Shown: piece by piece, positions 34,001 through 45,004 of the stretch
Numbering within the stretch: position 1 is the stretch's first letter
Layout: the number at the start of each line of letters is the position of its first letter
Source: Rhynchopus euleeides
Lineage: Eukaryota; Euglenozoa; Diplonemea; Diplonemida; Diplonemidae
Reading direction: 5' to 3'
Length of the DNA stretch: 64,000 nucleotides
NCBI GenBank assembly: GCA_963210315.1
Contig: OY723252.1
Span: 1,581,401-1,645,400 of the forward strand
Position numbers and translations under genes: made by a program
The notes under the pieces: model-generated
Databases searched by the model: none
Told to the model about the DNA's origin: nothing
The model's input: only the letters and a program-made list of their open reading frames with translations

Positions 34001-35903
34001 GGTATGTTCTCGTCCCTACATCGACCTCGAAGCAACTCTCCGGGCAATCAGGCATGAGGATACCTGTTTCACGCGCACAACCGGTTCCTCTTCCTTATAC
34101 CGGCAAATGTCTCATCCCGATCGGGCATGGAGATGGACGCCCCCCCCCCCCCCCCCCAGTTGTGTGTGTAACATCGGATCCTCGCGCTGATGGTTTGAGC
34201 CAGTGCACCCGCTGCACTAGATACTCCCACCACAATGAGCCAGCGGCGACCAGCAGTGCACTCTCGGCCACGACAAGCCCGAAGCTGCGGACGACAGCGA
34301 AAAGGTCAACCCGGCGCATGAGTAAGGAAGCACCCGCCGGGAGGCATGGCAGGCCTAGCGACATGCTCGACACCAAGCCACTGCGCAGCAATTTGGATCC
34401 CTGTATACCGAGCTTCTGCAAGGAACCCTCAGGTGCACGGAGGTGATGAGGATAGACAGCAGACGAGCAGATACTCCGCATCGCAGCACCCGGGGGCCTT
34501 GTCTCGAAGGACTCGAAACGGACCTACGTGTGTTGACCCCTTCGTCACCGTGTCAAACACATTCAGCTTAAGAGGGACCTCGCAAAACAGCTGCTGATGC
34601 CTGCGTTCACGCCGAATCTGCCCGCGTCGTGGCCCCCGATACAAAGCTGGGTGATGTGACGAGTGTATTCACCGATGTGCGCTCCGCAACGCCGATATGA
34701 GAGGCGTGAAGCGTACCATGTCAACCCACACGATCCGCTGTCTCATGCAGGCCTGCATAGGCTATGAAGTGAAAATCATTGGAGATGCCTCCATGGTGGC
34801 CTTCGTCAACCCTGCGTCCGGTGTGAACTCCGCCATCCGTACGCGCCCTGCTGTCTGCGAAGGCCCAGGCGCAAGAAGCCGAGTAGCGATACAATACGAA
34901 TTACCGCCACTACATCATGATGATCAGAAGCTGATGAAAACATCGCACCCATACCTGGTGCGAACTGGCGAAGTTGTCTGCGATTGACAGTTCGTCGGTG
35001 GACGCTTCCTGCTCTCTGAGACGACTGCGCGGGGCCTGGACAACGGTGCATGAATCACGCGGTCACCTGGGCGAACGGACCTCTCAGATCGACCCTACGT
35101 GGTATGACCGTCAGACTAACATAATCCCTGTTTACGTCGAATGTCGACGAGCCCGTCCAGACGACGACTCTATCCTACATATCGATGCGCGGAAAATACT
35201 GCTCCCCAGCTGACCGACGACAGTGAACTTCTCGGAGATACTACAGCCGGCGCTAATACACTAGACTGGATCCAGATCGATGATACCCATATATCCTCCC
35301 ACATGCCCCGCTGAACGATCGTGGACCAACCGCTTCGCCACCACAGAGTTTATCAGCTGTCCCAACTGTCCGCTAAGCCTGCAGCCTGCGCAGACCGACA
35401 ATGTGACCCACGCGATCGGTGCGATATCACAACGCAGGATGGTATCTACTACTCCTGCATCCTGCGTTGAGACACATGGGTCTGGACTACAACCGCCGAC
35501 TACGTCTGCTGGAGATCGGATGTCTCAAGGCCAGATCCCGACCCTGACAACACCTGATGACTACTGCGCTACTCCCTTGTATGAGCGAGACTGCGATGGG
35601 ATCAGGTCGCCCATAGAGAGCAGCGAAGGGATGACAAGTCTTCTCTATGGGCCACCTGTATGTCCTCAATATCGATCGAGCCAGGCGGCAACTAATGACA
35701 ATCCACGGACCGCCTGGCTTCTCGATATGTCCCATCGCAGACGAGGTATCAGGTGCATGCCAATGCATATATGTATTATCTTGATGGATGTGCATACCGA
35801 AAGATGTCTATCAATATGTTGGAACAACCTTACGTGTGTGGTAAAGGATGTTGAGGATAGAGAGATCCGAAACATCAACAAGCTGGAGTTGACCCTCGAT
35901 AAT

Positions 35904-36747
35904 AAAGGTAACTTTCAATGCAGGCACCCACATTTTGAGGGAAAGCCGGAATTGAAGGTTCTTTTATTATCGGCTAGTCAACCTCCACGACCGGGTTGGA
36001 GAACCCGCATTTGGTTCGATCAACGTACCTCGGTACAGAACCAAATAGTTTTTCGACCTCCCACCCGCCCTGCAGGATCCTGTGAACCCACCGACACTTC
36101 GTTCCTCCCATGATGGATCTGTTCCCTTCTGCAACACCTACATCTGATACAGGAGACTAGCATATTCCAAACAAACAAAGATCGGCAGCTCTCGGAGTGC
36201 TGCGCATCGTGACATCACACTCCAAACCTTTAAAAAAAATAGGCTTTTGACCGCCCACCTATGATGACGGAAGGAAGGGGCTTTGCTTGCTTCACTTTGA
36301 CGTTTCGCAAATTCGGGCGATGTGTCCTTTCCAATAGCATGATGAAAATCACAGATGGAAATAATTCACATGTGTAGTGATCCGTGGTACATGACCTTTC
36401 GGGGTCAAAATGAACAACAAAGCGTTGCGAGAAGACTGCATCTACGGGTTATCCCACCACCCTCCCCCGGGATGACAAGTCTTCTCTATGGGCCACCTGT
36501 ATGTCCTCAATATCGATCGAGCCAGGCGGCAACTAATGACAATCCACGGACCGCCTGGCTTCTCGATATGTCCCATCGCAGACGAGGTATCAGGTGCATG
36601 CCAATGCATATATGTATTATCTTGATGGATGTGCATACCGAAAGATGTCTATCAATATGTTGGAACAACCTTACGTGTGTGGTAAAGGATGTTGAGGATA
36701 GAGAGATCCGAAACATCAACAAGCTGGAGTTGACCCTCGATAATAAA
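35904..36747. mobile_element. Short element of family A directly abutting the long one
   Basis: 844 bp including the repeated 59-bp left flank (35904-35962). The TIR-bounded part is 35963-36747. Its ends match the long element base for base, but its 414-bp middle (36055-36468) is unrelated to the long element's interior. It shares only AAA (35904-35906) with the preceding element. Non-coding. Confidence 0.75.
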
Positions 36748-37554
36748 AGTGTCATGGTTTGGTTCCGGCCCCCTCATTTGAACCACCCTTCCGAGCCCGT
36801 CCCGCCCTACTTGCCCGCAACATTCCGCCTTTTCTTGTCTTGGGTGGGCACTGATGCCTTCGGTTCAATTTGGGAGCAAATGCGTGTGACAAGCTTGGGA
36901 AGGAGCGTCTTCTCGCCGGCATTTCCTGATACCACTTGCTGCAGCGTACACCGACCACTGCGCCTGCCGGTTTGCACACCGAATAAGGCTTTGGAACCCA
37001 CACCGGCATATTTTTCAAAGACGCCAGCCCCAATATCCACTCGCGCACCGTCTCCAGCCTCTCCTTTCCATCTGCGGCTGAGTTCCCCAGCATTCTGACC
37101 GTCGTCCGGCATCTCTTCTAGCTCTTGCAGTGCTGCAATGAAGAGCGCGTAAGTGGGAGTGATGGTGCAGATGACGAGGATCATCTCCACTGAGAAGTGC
37201 CACTGCAGTACCGTAGAGCCGGGGTGACACAGGTTATACACCACACCCACTTCGCTGTTGCCGTTACCCCTGATGAAGTCCCCAATGCATCCGACACCTC
37301 AGGGAGGGCACATTATATCGCCTCCCGAGCGACGCCCTTGCATTCGCAGACACACCCGATGTTTGTTGAGGATGTCGGCAGAAACCTGACAGAACACTCG
37401 CTGAAATACCATTTTCTTGGCCCGATAGTACTCAGATGTCTCATCAGAGGCGGCAGAACGTGGTACATGACGGGGGATGGTGATGACGCAGGTGACAGGG
37501 TGCTCGGGAGACTCACCCAGGGAGGGGTTCGGTACCAAACCATGACACTTTTTT
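36745..37554. mobile_element. ~810-bp TIR element with coding fragment
   Basis: Inverted ends AAAAGTGTCATGGTTTGGT (36745-36763) and its complement (37536-37554). It abuts the family A pair. A minus-strand protein-like fragment lies inside. Confidence 0.65.
36752..37250 (-). pseudogene. Minus-strand coding fragment with a hydrophobic segment
   Basis: From an ATG at 37250 it reads MGVVYNLCHPGSTVLQWHFS, then a membrane-like MILVICTITPTYALFIAALQ. Midway, protein-like text moves to another frame (GKERLETVREWILGLASLKN), suggesting a frameshifted gene piece. The family is not recognised. It could be a captured exon or element gene. Confidence 0.4.
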
Positions 37555-38342
37555 CAACACAGCGTTTCAGCCGCGTTCCGGGGCACCAAAGTGGGTGTCC
37601 CACACCCAGGGGCGGTTTTTGGGGTGGTCTGGCCACTTTTTCAGCATTTTTGGGGGGTTTCTGGTCGAAAATTGCCTATGTCGAAAAATGTCGTAATTTT
37701 GACGGATTTCGGTACCTCACGGTGGGATCTTGTAAATTTTACATGTATAACTACAAGTATATACATGTATTATACATGTATATGCCTGAAATATACATGT
37801 AAAATACATGTATAATACTTGCATGTCAACTATTATACATGTATTTTTACTTGATATACATGTATTTTACATGTATATTTCAGGCATTTACATGTATTTT
37901 ACATGTATAATACTTGTAGACTGGCGTACCGCCCCAAGAGGGGGTGTGACAAAAAATATTTTTTTTTCCCTTTGTGTTTTCTAGGTCCGCAAGGTCCCAA
38001 AAATCACTTTTTGGGCACATTTTTCAGAGGTCGCCAGAGGTCGCCACCCGGGAAATGCCATTTTTGGGGTTAAAAAACGGTTTTTCACCTTGCCCTCGTG
38101 AACTAGGTGGGGAAGGCGACGGTCAGACGCAAAATAAATGGAGGACCCCAAAGGAGGGTCCGCATCAGGCGGAAATCAGCAGAACCTCGCTCCAGACCAC
38201 ATTGTGGGCCAGGACAGGGTCGGGAAGAGCATAAAACACCAGAAAACCGGTCCAGGAGGTCTCTCTGGGGCTCAAATCCCCTGAAAAGGGGTCTGAACAG
38301 GTGGCGACCGAAGGGCGACCAATGGTACCCACGGAGTTCCTC

Positions 38343-39743
38343 ATCCCAAACTTGGGACCCACCGAAAAATGGACCAGATGGTGGTCCCAAATTAGGGACC
38401 GACCAACAAAGCGACCAGATGGCGGTCCCAAATTTGGGACCGACCGATAAAGCGACCAGATGGTGGTCCCAAATTTGGGACCGACCGAAAAATTGGCCAG
38501 ATGGCGGTCCCAAATTTGGGACCGACCCGTAAAGCGACCAGATGGTGGTCCCAATTTTGGGACCGACCCATAAAGCGACCAGATGGCGGTCCCAAATTTG
38601 GGACCGACCCGTAAAGCGACCAGATGGTGGTCCCAATTTTGGGACCGACCCATAAAGCGACCAGATGGTGGTCCCAAATTTGGGACCGACCCATAAAGCG
38701 ACCAGATGGCGGTCCCAAAATTGGGACCGACCGAGAAAGCGACCAGATGGTGGTCCCACAATTGGGACCGACCAAAAAAGCGACCAGATGGCGGTCCCGA
38801 AATTGGGACCGACCGAGAAAGCGACCAGATGGCGGTCCCAAATTTGGGACCGACCGAGAAAGCGACCAGATGGTGGTCCCAAATTTGGGACCGACCGAAA
38901 AATTGACCAGATGGCGGTCCCAAATTTGGGACCGACCCATAAAGCGACCAGATGGTGGTCCCAAATTTGGGACCGACCGGTAACGCGACCAGATGGCGGT
39001 CCCAAAATTGGGACCGACCAATAAAGCGACCAGATGGCGGTCCCAAAATTGGGACCGACCAACAAAGCGACCAGATGGTGGTCCCACAATTGGGACCGAC
39101 CAAAAAAGCGACCAGATGGCGGTCCCGAAATTGGGACCGACCGAGAAAGCGACCAGATGGCGGTCCCGAAATTGGGACCGACCGAGAAAGCGACCAGATG
39201 GCGGTCCCAAATTTGGGACCGACCGAGAAAGCGACCAGATGGTGGTCCCAAATTTGGGACCGACCAATAAAGCGACCAGATGGCGGTCCCAAATTTGGGA
39301 CCGCCATCTGGTCGCTTTATGGGTCGGTCCCAAATTTGGGACCGCCATCTGGTCGCTTTATTGGTCGGTCCCAAATTTGGGACCACCATCTGGTCGCTTT
39401 CTCGGTCGGTCCCAAATTTGGGACCGCCATCTGGTCAATTTTTCGGTCGGTCCCAAATTTGGGACCACCATCTGGTCGCTTTCTCGGTCGGTCCCAAATT
39501 TGGGACCGCCATCTGGTCGCTTTGTTGGTCGGTCCCAAATTTGGGACCACCATCTGGTCGCTTTACGGGTCGGTCCCAATTATGGGACCGCCATCTGGCC
39601 AATTTTTCGGTCGGTCCCAAATTTGGGACCGCCATCTGGTCGCTTTATGGGTCGGTCCCAAATTTGGGACCACCATCTGGTCGCTTTATGGGTCGGTCCC
39701 AAATTTGGGACCGCCATCTGGTCGCTTTATTGGTCGGTGATCA
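38343..39743. repeat. 41-bp satellite arranged as two inverted arrays
   Basis: About 23 units run one way (38343-39293) and about 11 the other (39294-39743), meeting at the centre of one unit's palindrome. Each unit carries the 18-bp palindrome GGTCCCAAATTTGGGACC or a one-base variant, plus GACCGACC and AAGCGACCAGATGG. 41 is not a multiple of 3, so long frames open on both strands are artefacts. Confidence 0.95.
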
Positions 39744-40050
39744 TCCTTCAGGATTTTGAAGGCACGTCTCACACCGGTTGGTGCTGTGTCGCATTCCAGG
39801 GGATAGTCCTTCACTTGGGTACGATTCGGCGCGACTGAGTCATCAAGCTTCATCCACCTGCCTCTCATGGTGGCGTTGGATTTTCGCACGCTGCGCCGCA
39901 TTTTCACCCGGCCGAACTCAAAAACCCAAAGTCTACTGAAGATAGTCTGGCCTCTCCACAACATGTGATGGGAAAATGTTGAGGTCGGGCCATGCCAGCC
40001 CTGGCACGAGATCACTGCTCGTACCTGGGACCACCCGTGTAAAAGTCCCC
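39741..40050 (-). pseudogene. Possible coding fragment inside the foldback element
   Basis: Minus-strand frame with protein-like text (GWSQVRAVISCQGWHGPTST, then RVKMRRSVRKSNATMRGRWM). Its 3' part runs into the satellite. No recognisable domain. It may be a remnant of the element's gene. Confidence 0.3.
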
Positions 40051-40740
40051 CCAGGGGGGACTTAAGCACAGGTGGACCTAAACACGGGAGTGGGCTGGTC
40101 TGGAGGGTCATCAGGTGGCCGCGAGGCCACCTGGTGCCCTCCAGGTGCTGTCAGAGTCGAAAAGTGGGGTGCCAAAAGTCCATCCGGACCGGAATCACCC
40201 CCATACGACGGAAGCGGAAGAGGTCTTCTTGGTCTCCACCGTGCCACCCCCGTGTTTAAGCCCCCCCCTGGCCGAAAGTCGCCTCCAGGGGGGGGACTTA
40301 AACACGGGGGGTCCCAGGTACCCCCGAAAAGTCACATTGTGTCTACAGTGTGGGGCCCGAAAATCGAGTTTTCGGTGTTGCTTTTCCACATTTGGGGTTC
40401 CCAACTTCAGGACTGTCGCGCAATTACCTCAAAAGTGGCCGAGAAACCCAGGAATTTCTTTTTTTGAAGCCAATATTTTTTGTCACAGTAGCTTAGCTGA
40501 AAAGTTGGGCGAGTCGTCCACCCTAATACTTGTCATGCAAGTATTATACACGTAAAATACTTGCATGACAAGTAAAATACATGTATAATACTTGCATGAC
40601 AAGTAAAATACTTGCATGCAAGTAAAATACATGTATTTTACTTGCATGCAAGTATTTTACTTGTCATGCAAGTATTTTACATGTATAATACTTGCATGAC
40701 AAGTATTATACATGTAAAATACATGTAAATGCCTGAAATA

Positions 40741-41548
40741 CCGTAAACGGAAATATTGTGGACCGTAATAAAGGTGAACCGTACTATAGGTGGACCGTAA
40801 AAAAGATGGAACAAATGGGATTTTTCCGGAACTTGGAACATTTTTACGGTCCACCTATTTTACGGTTGGGATAGTGGACTTGGCGGTTTTTTTTACGAAT
40901 TCCTTCGACGAAGTCGCGAAGGAACCAAGGAAATCGCACGACTGAAGCTGCAGGATTAACACCACAGGGCCTCAACACAGAGTGTGCGCTCACCATCGTC
41001 CGGGAACTGTTCTCCCACAGTTACTGCAGGGTGTACTACACTAAAGGAGTACGATTTCCCTGAATTTTCCGGGCACTGATTCACGAATTTACATCCGGAG
41101 GGAGCCCGGTGGTCTCAGCTTCTGTCTGCGCGCCCTGCCGTACTGTGGCTGCTTTTGTGGGCTCGTGCAGCAGGTTCTACTTTTACTTCTACCGGAACGC
41201 TCCTTGCATGGTACTACACTTCTCGAGGTGTGGTGGTGGGTGAGTCTCGAGGTGAGTGGTGGTGATCGTGCCCTTTCCACACGCAGGGAGGACTTGCTTC
41301 TCTTGCTGGTGTTGGTTGCGGTGGTGGAGGGAGGGTCCAAAGCTGGGAGGTCGGGAGGCCTACGTGCGGGAGTCTGCGGCGTGGAGGCCGCAGTCCGCGC
41401 CCCGCAACCCACCAGCCCGCGGGCGAAAATCGCATTGTCTTTTCCATATTCAGTCCCAATAAATGGTGGACCGTAAAAAAGATGGAACGTTTGGCCTTTT
41501 TTTGGGAACTTGGAACATTTTTACGGTCCACCCTTTTTCCGTTTACGG
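40741..41548. mobile_element. 808-bp TIR element inserted at TA in the foldback arm
   Basis: Ends CCGTAAACGGAAA and TTTCCGTTTACGG, followed inside by GGACCGTAA repeats, with TA on both sides (40739-40740 and 41549-41550). Removing it with one TA restores CCTGAAATATACATGTAAAA, exactly the sequence in the other arm near 37783. TA duplication is typical of Tc1/mariner-like elements. Confidence 0.85.
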
Positions 41549-41636
41549 TATACATGTAAAATACATGTATATCAAGTAAAAATACATGTATAATAGTTGA
41601 CATGCAAGTATTATACATGTATTTTTACTTGATATA

Positions 41637-41981
41637 CCGTATACGTAAATATTTTGGAACGTAAATATTATGGAACGTAAATATTATGGAACGTAAATAT
41701 TTTGGAACGCTGGTGGGTTGGCGTTCCAGATTTTTTTCGTTCCATAATATTTACAGGGCTTTCTGCGACTCGGGGACTTGGACCAGGTGATCGGACGGCA
41801 TACAGAGTCCCTGACGGGACCTACTCGTGCACTTTTCGCGCGATTCCTGACGCAAGCCGTCCTCACCACCGAGTCCCCAACTGGCCCTGTAAATATTATG
41901 GAACGTAAATATTATGGAACGGACCGGCCAAAAATGGGCCCGTTCCATAATATTTACGTTCCATAATATTTACGTATACGG
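41637..41981. mobile_element. 345-bp TIR element inserted at TA in the foldback arm
   Basis: Ends CCGTATACGTAAATATT and AATATTTACGTATACGG, with TA on both sides (41635-41636 and 41982-41983). The interior repeats GGAACGTAAATATTATGGAA. The empty site CTTGATATACATGTATTTTA is intact at about 37852. The terminal CCGTAWACG is shared with the 808-bp neighbour, so the two are related. Confidence 0.85.
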
Positions 41982-42118
41982 TACATGTATTTTACATGTA
42001 TATTTCAGGCATATACATGTATTATACATGTATAATAGTTGACATGCAAGTATTATACATGTATAATACATGTATATACTTGTAGTTATACATGTAAAAT
42101 TTACAAGATCCCACCGTG

Positions 42119-43315
42119 CTTAAGACGGTCCCTACCCCCCCCCCCCACCCCAGTCTGGCCCTCCCCTCCCCCGCTGAATCCCAGCCGCAGGGCGAGAGGG
42201 GGGTTTCTTCACACGAGACTGGACTCGCCCCCCCCCCCCCCCCTGCCCCACGTCTCTCTCTCTCTCTCAGTCGGAGTTCTGCACCCGCAGTCCTCGCTTC
42301 CCCGCTCCCCCCCCCCCCCCCCCAACACACGCACACCCACCCATCCCACCCTTTTCTAGAGAAAGCCGAGATCCCAGTTTTTTTTGTTGCCTAACAAGCT
42401 GGGCACACCCGGTGGATTATTTTCCCTTTTGTTGGCTTCGGGTCTTAAGAGAGGGGAGGGGAGGGAAGGAAGGAGGGGATGAGGGGAGAGCGAGTGTGTG
42501 ATGCGCGAGTATTCCCGTTAGTTTTGGGGATACTACTATATACTGAACGTCAGAGAGAGAGAGAAACAGAGAGAGACGCCATGTTGAGGCGTCGGTAAGG
42601 GGTGGGTGGGGTGGGGGAGCTACCACCACCTTCACCACCTCCACCCCCCCTCCCGACCCCACCAACGTTTGTGCGGTGTATTGGCAGGGGGTTTTTTTTC
42701 ATGGCAGGGTGATCTGCAAAGGTTTACAACCCGATCACAGTCAGAGAGGGAGGGGGTGGGGTTGAGCATCACCCTGTCGGGCGGTGGGGCCCCCTGCCAG
42801 CAAGTTGATCGAGGAGGGCTGTGGTTGGGGGGTGGGGTGGGGTGGAGGGGTTTTTGGCGAGCCCAAACGGGCCCCCATTAGATGAGGATGTATCCTGCAC
42901 GGAGGCCCCAGCAGGCACCGTTCACCCGAAGCCTCAAGGGAACGTGGTCTCAAGGGGTTGTCTGGGGGGTGGGGTGGGGTGGAGGGGGGGAGGGGGGTCG
43001 AGGTTAGCCCGATATTTCAGTTCACACCGCCCTTCCCCAACCTCCTCCCATCCCAGGCGTTCCGCCCGGCATTGTCTGTTGTGGGGTGTTCGGCACTTCT
43101 GCACCCCGTCTGGTTCTGCGTGTGGCCCGCCATTCAAGTGGGCAGCGGGTTTTGCCGGACCGGTTTTGGTGGACAAGCAAGTGTGTTGGGGGAGGGGGGG
43201 GGGGTGGGGGGCAGGTCAGGAGCCCGGCCCTTCAGATCCATGCGGGTAGTGATGGACATGCCATCTGCTCGCGGGGCATACACACACAGGGAAACGGGAA
43301 GAGTTGTTGTCGACA
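42119..43315. other. Intergenic, homopolymer-rich
   Basis: C-runs (42128-42138, 42229-42243, 42307-42323), AG-repeats (42552-42575) and GGGGTGGGG blocks (42825-42850, 42965-43000). No gene is recognised. Confidence 0.5.
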
Positions 43316-45004
43316 ATGGAGGTGTACCTGCAGGACAGGCTGTGTGGGGAGCAGCATGCGGTGCACATCGGGGAGGACGACACGCCGGTGCATCTCAAAG
43401 CAAAGGCACTCGACGTGGTGCTCGGGTCGCCTGCAGACGTGCTTGCCGAGGACGTGGAGCTGGCGGTGGATGGGCACGTGCTTGACGACAGCACCCCTCT
43501 GTCCGGTGCCGCAGGTGTGTCGCAGGGTTGCTCCATCCACGTCGCCTTGTCGGGTGCTCGCTTCGTGCAGGCGTTGCAGAAGCACAAGAGTGAGAAGAGG
43601 GGTTTACTGTTTGACATGACGACGATCCCTGATTGGGCACGGCGTCTGCGTGACGTGGCGCTTGCGATGGTGGAGTGTGACGGGGATGCGCTACAGCACC
43701 TCGATGAGTCATTCCGCAACGACAAAGGCATCGCCACTGTAGCTGTCCACAGGAATGCGAGTGCACTTCGATACTGTTCCGAAAACCTGCGTGATGACGG
43801 GAACGTGGTGCTGCTGGCGGCAATCTGGGGGAACCTCACTGCAATGAGTCATGCATCTGCTGCACTCCGCAGCAACAAGCCGTTCGTTCTCACTGTTGTT
43901 CAGCGCTGTAACGAGACATGCTCGGTGCTCGGCGGAGTTGATCCAGCGCTGCAGGCCGACAGGGAGGTAGTCATGGCAGCTGTGCAAACCTGCAACAGGG
44001 AATTCCCGTACGCCAGTGAGTCCCTCCGCAACGACAGGCAGGTGGCGATGGCTGCTGGCGGATATATGAGGTACGCAAGTGCTGCCCTGCGCAACGACAT
44101 GGAGGTTGTCTATCACGCCGCGTTTAGAGACCCCGCCAATGCCTGGGATATCCCTGCGCTAGTGAACAGCAGGGAGGGGAAGCTGCTTGCTCTGCGTCTG
44201 TGTGTCAACTTCCCAGACCGGCTAAGTCTTGAACCGGGCGAGGACACAGAGTTCCTCCGTGAGGCTGTGCTGTGGAACGGCCAGGTTTTCGATTATGCAG
44301 ATGCTTCGATGTGCTCTGACCGCGACCTTCTGCTTGCAGCAGTCGAGACGTGGCCCATGGCACTCCAACAGGCTGTCCCTTCCCTGCAGAGCGACAGGGA
44401 GTTGGTGCTGGCTATGATGCGCAGTAGAGTACGTCACCAGTCCAGCGCACTGGTGTGGGTCCCATCCCACGTACTGAATGACGAGGAGGTGGTGCTGGCG
44501 GGCGTGCGGCGTGACCCACATGTGCTCGGGTTAGCAGATGATTCACTGCAGACCGACAGAGACTTCGTGCTGCAGTGTGTCAAGCTGAATGGATGTGCCT
44601 TGCAGCACGCCCACACCTCCGTGAAGGGCGACACGGAGGTGCAGCTTGCTGCGGTGGCACAGGACCCGCTGGCCTTGGAGTTCTGTGATGATTCAATCCG
44701 CAGCAACAGAGATGTGGTTCTCGCGGCCATGCGGAAGAATGGCGGTGCGTTGCGGTGTGTTGCAAAGTGTCTGCGCAGCGATCGCGAGGTCGTGCTTGTG
44801 GCTGTTCGGTCTTGTGGGGGGTCGCTTGAACATGCTGATATGATTTTCTGGAAGGACGAGGAGGTGGTGCTCGCAGCCACACACGGTGACGGGGAAGGTC
44901 TCATCTACGCCGACCTTTCCTTCTACAGCAATAGAGACTTCATGCTTGCAGCCATCCGCAAGTGCGGGTGCTCTGCGCAAGGCCACTGCGTCACTGTGCC
45001 GTGA
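43316..45004 (+). CDS. Ubiquitin-like plus DUF4116-repeat protein (main open part)
   Basis: ATG at 43316. Residues about 1-80 repeat the ubiquitin-like layout of the 12377 gene (VYLQDRLCGEQHAVHIGEDD, ELAVDGHVLDDSTPL, GVSQGCSIHVAL). About 15 diversified DUF4116 repeats follow (for example ALRYCSENLRDDGNVVLLAA and EFCDDSIRSNRDVVLAAMRK). The frame stops at 45004, but just before this (around 44966) one extra base shifts DUF4116-like sequence into the +2 frame (ALRKATASLCRDKELQLAAV), where it runs on to a retroposon insertion at 45107. The gene is therefore either broken at its 3' end or misread by one base. Function unknown. Confidence 0.8.
   Translation: MEVYLQDRLCGEQHAVHIGEDDTPVHLKAKALDVVLGSPADVLAEDVELAVDGHVLDDSTPLSGAAGVSQGCSIHVALSGARFVQALQKHKSEKRGLLFDMTTIPDWARRLRDVALAMVECDGDALQHLDESFRNDKGIATVAVHRNASALRYCSENLRDDGNVVLLAAIWGNLTAMSHASAALRSNKPFVLTVVQRCNETCSVLGGVDPALQADREVVMAAVQTCNREFPYASESLRNDRQVAMAAGGYMRYASAALRNDMEVVYHAAFRDPANAWDIPALVNSREGKLLALRLCVNFPDRLSLEPGEDTEFLREAVLWNGQVFDYADASMCSDRDLLLAAVETWPMALQQAVPSLQSDRELVLAMMRSRVRHQSSALVWVPSHVLNDEEVVLAGVRRDPHVLGLADDSLQTDRDFVLQCVKLNGCALQHAHTSVKGDTEVQLAAVAQDPLALEFCDDSIRSNRDVVLAAMRKNGGALRCVAKCLRSDREVVLVAVRSCGGSLEHADMIFWKDEEVVLAATHGDGEGLIYADLSFYSNRDFMLAAIRKCGCSAQGHCVTVP

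Larger units (their letters stand above)
28779..35906. mobile_element. Long non-coding TIR element (family A), with repeated left flank
   Basis: Left 151 bp (28779-28929) and right 279 bp (35628-35906) are identical to the ends of the short element that follows. Inverted ends are visible: TTTATTATCGGCTAGTCAAC at 28838 and the complement of TTTATTATCGAGGGTCAAC ending at 35906. Contents in order: a 50-bp satellite (29100-30650), a zone of decayed ~55-bp repeats (30680-31080), a 19-bp C-run, about 2.3 kb without clear structure, more decayed repeats (33690-34000), another C-run (34141-34159), then 1.5 kb without a gene. No transposase is seen. Confidence 0.7.
37718..42118. mobile_element. 4.4-kb foldback-like element with palindromic arms and inverted satellite core
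   Basis: Ends are inverted copies starting CACGGTGGGATCTTGTAA (37718) and ending TTACAAGATCCCACCGTG (42118). Arms (37718-37915 and about 40540-42118) are made of TACATGTA/ACTTGCATG palindromic steps. The core holds a 41-bp satellite as a head-to-head pair. Two TA-flanked elements (40741-41548 and 41637-41981) sit in the right arm. Flanks share only CT. The plan resembles Drosophila foldback elements. Confidence 0.75.

Noticed and set aside
31270-35280. Possible genes in family A interior
   Set aside because: Frames are short, overlapping and without consistent composition or motifs; no splice pattern joins them convincingly.
36355-37098. 247-codon frame across the short family A element and its neighbour
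   Set aside because: It crosses a boundary between two independent elements, and the same sequence appears in the long copy in another context.
38103-39838. Long reading frames (up to 428 codons) on both strands
   Set aside because: They run through the 41-bp satellite, whose length is not a multiple of 3 and which has no stops in most frames. The peptides are the same motif cycling through frames.
40244-40312. Small hairpin CCGTGTTTAAG...CTTAAACACGG as a separate transposon
   Set aside because: It is a simple ~65-bp inverted repeat without target duplication; kept only as a hairpin within the foldback element.
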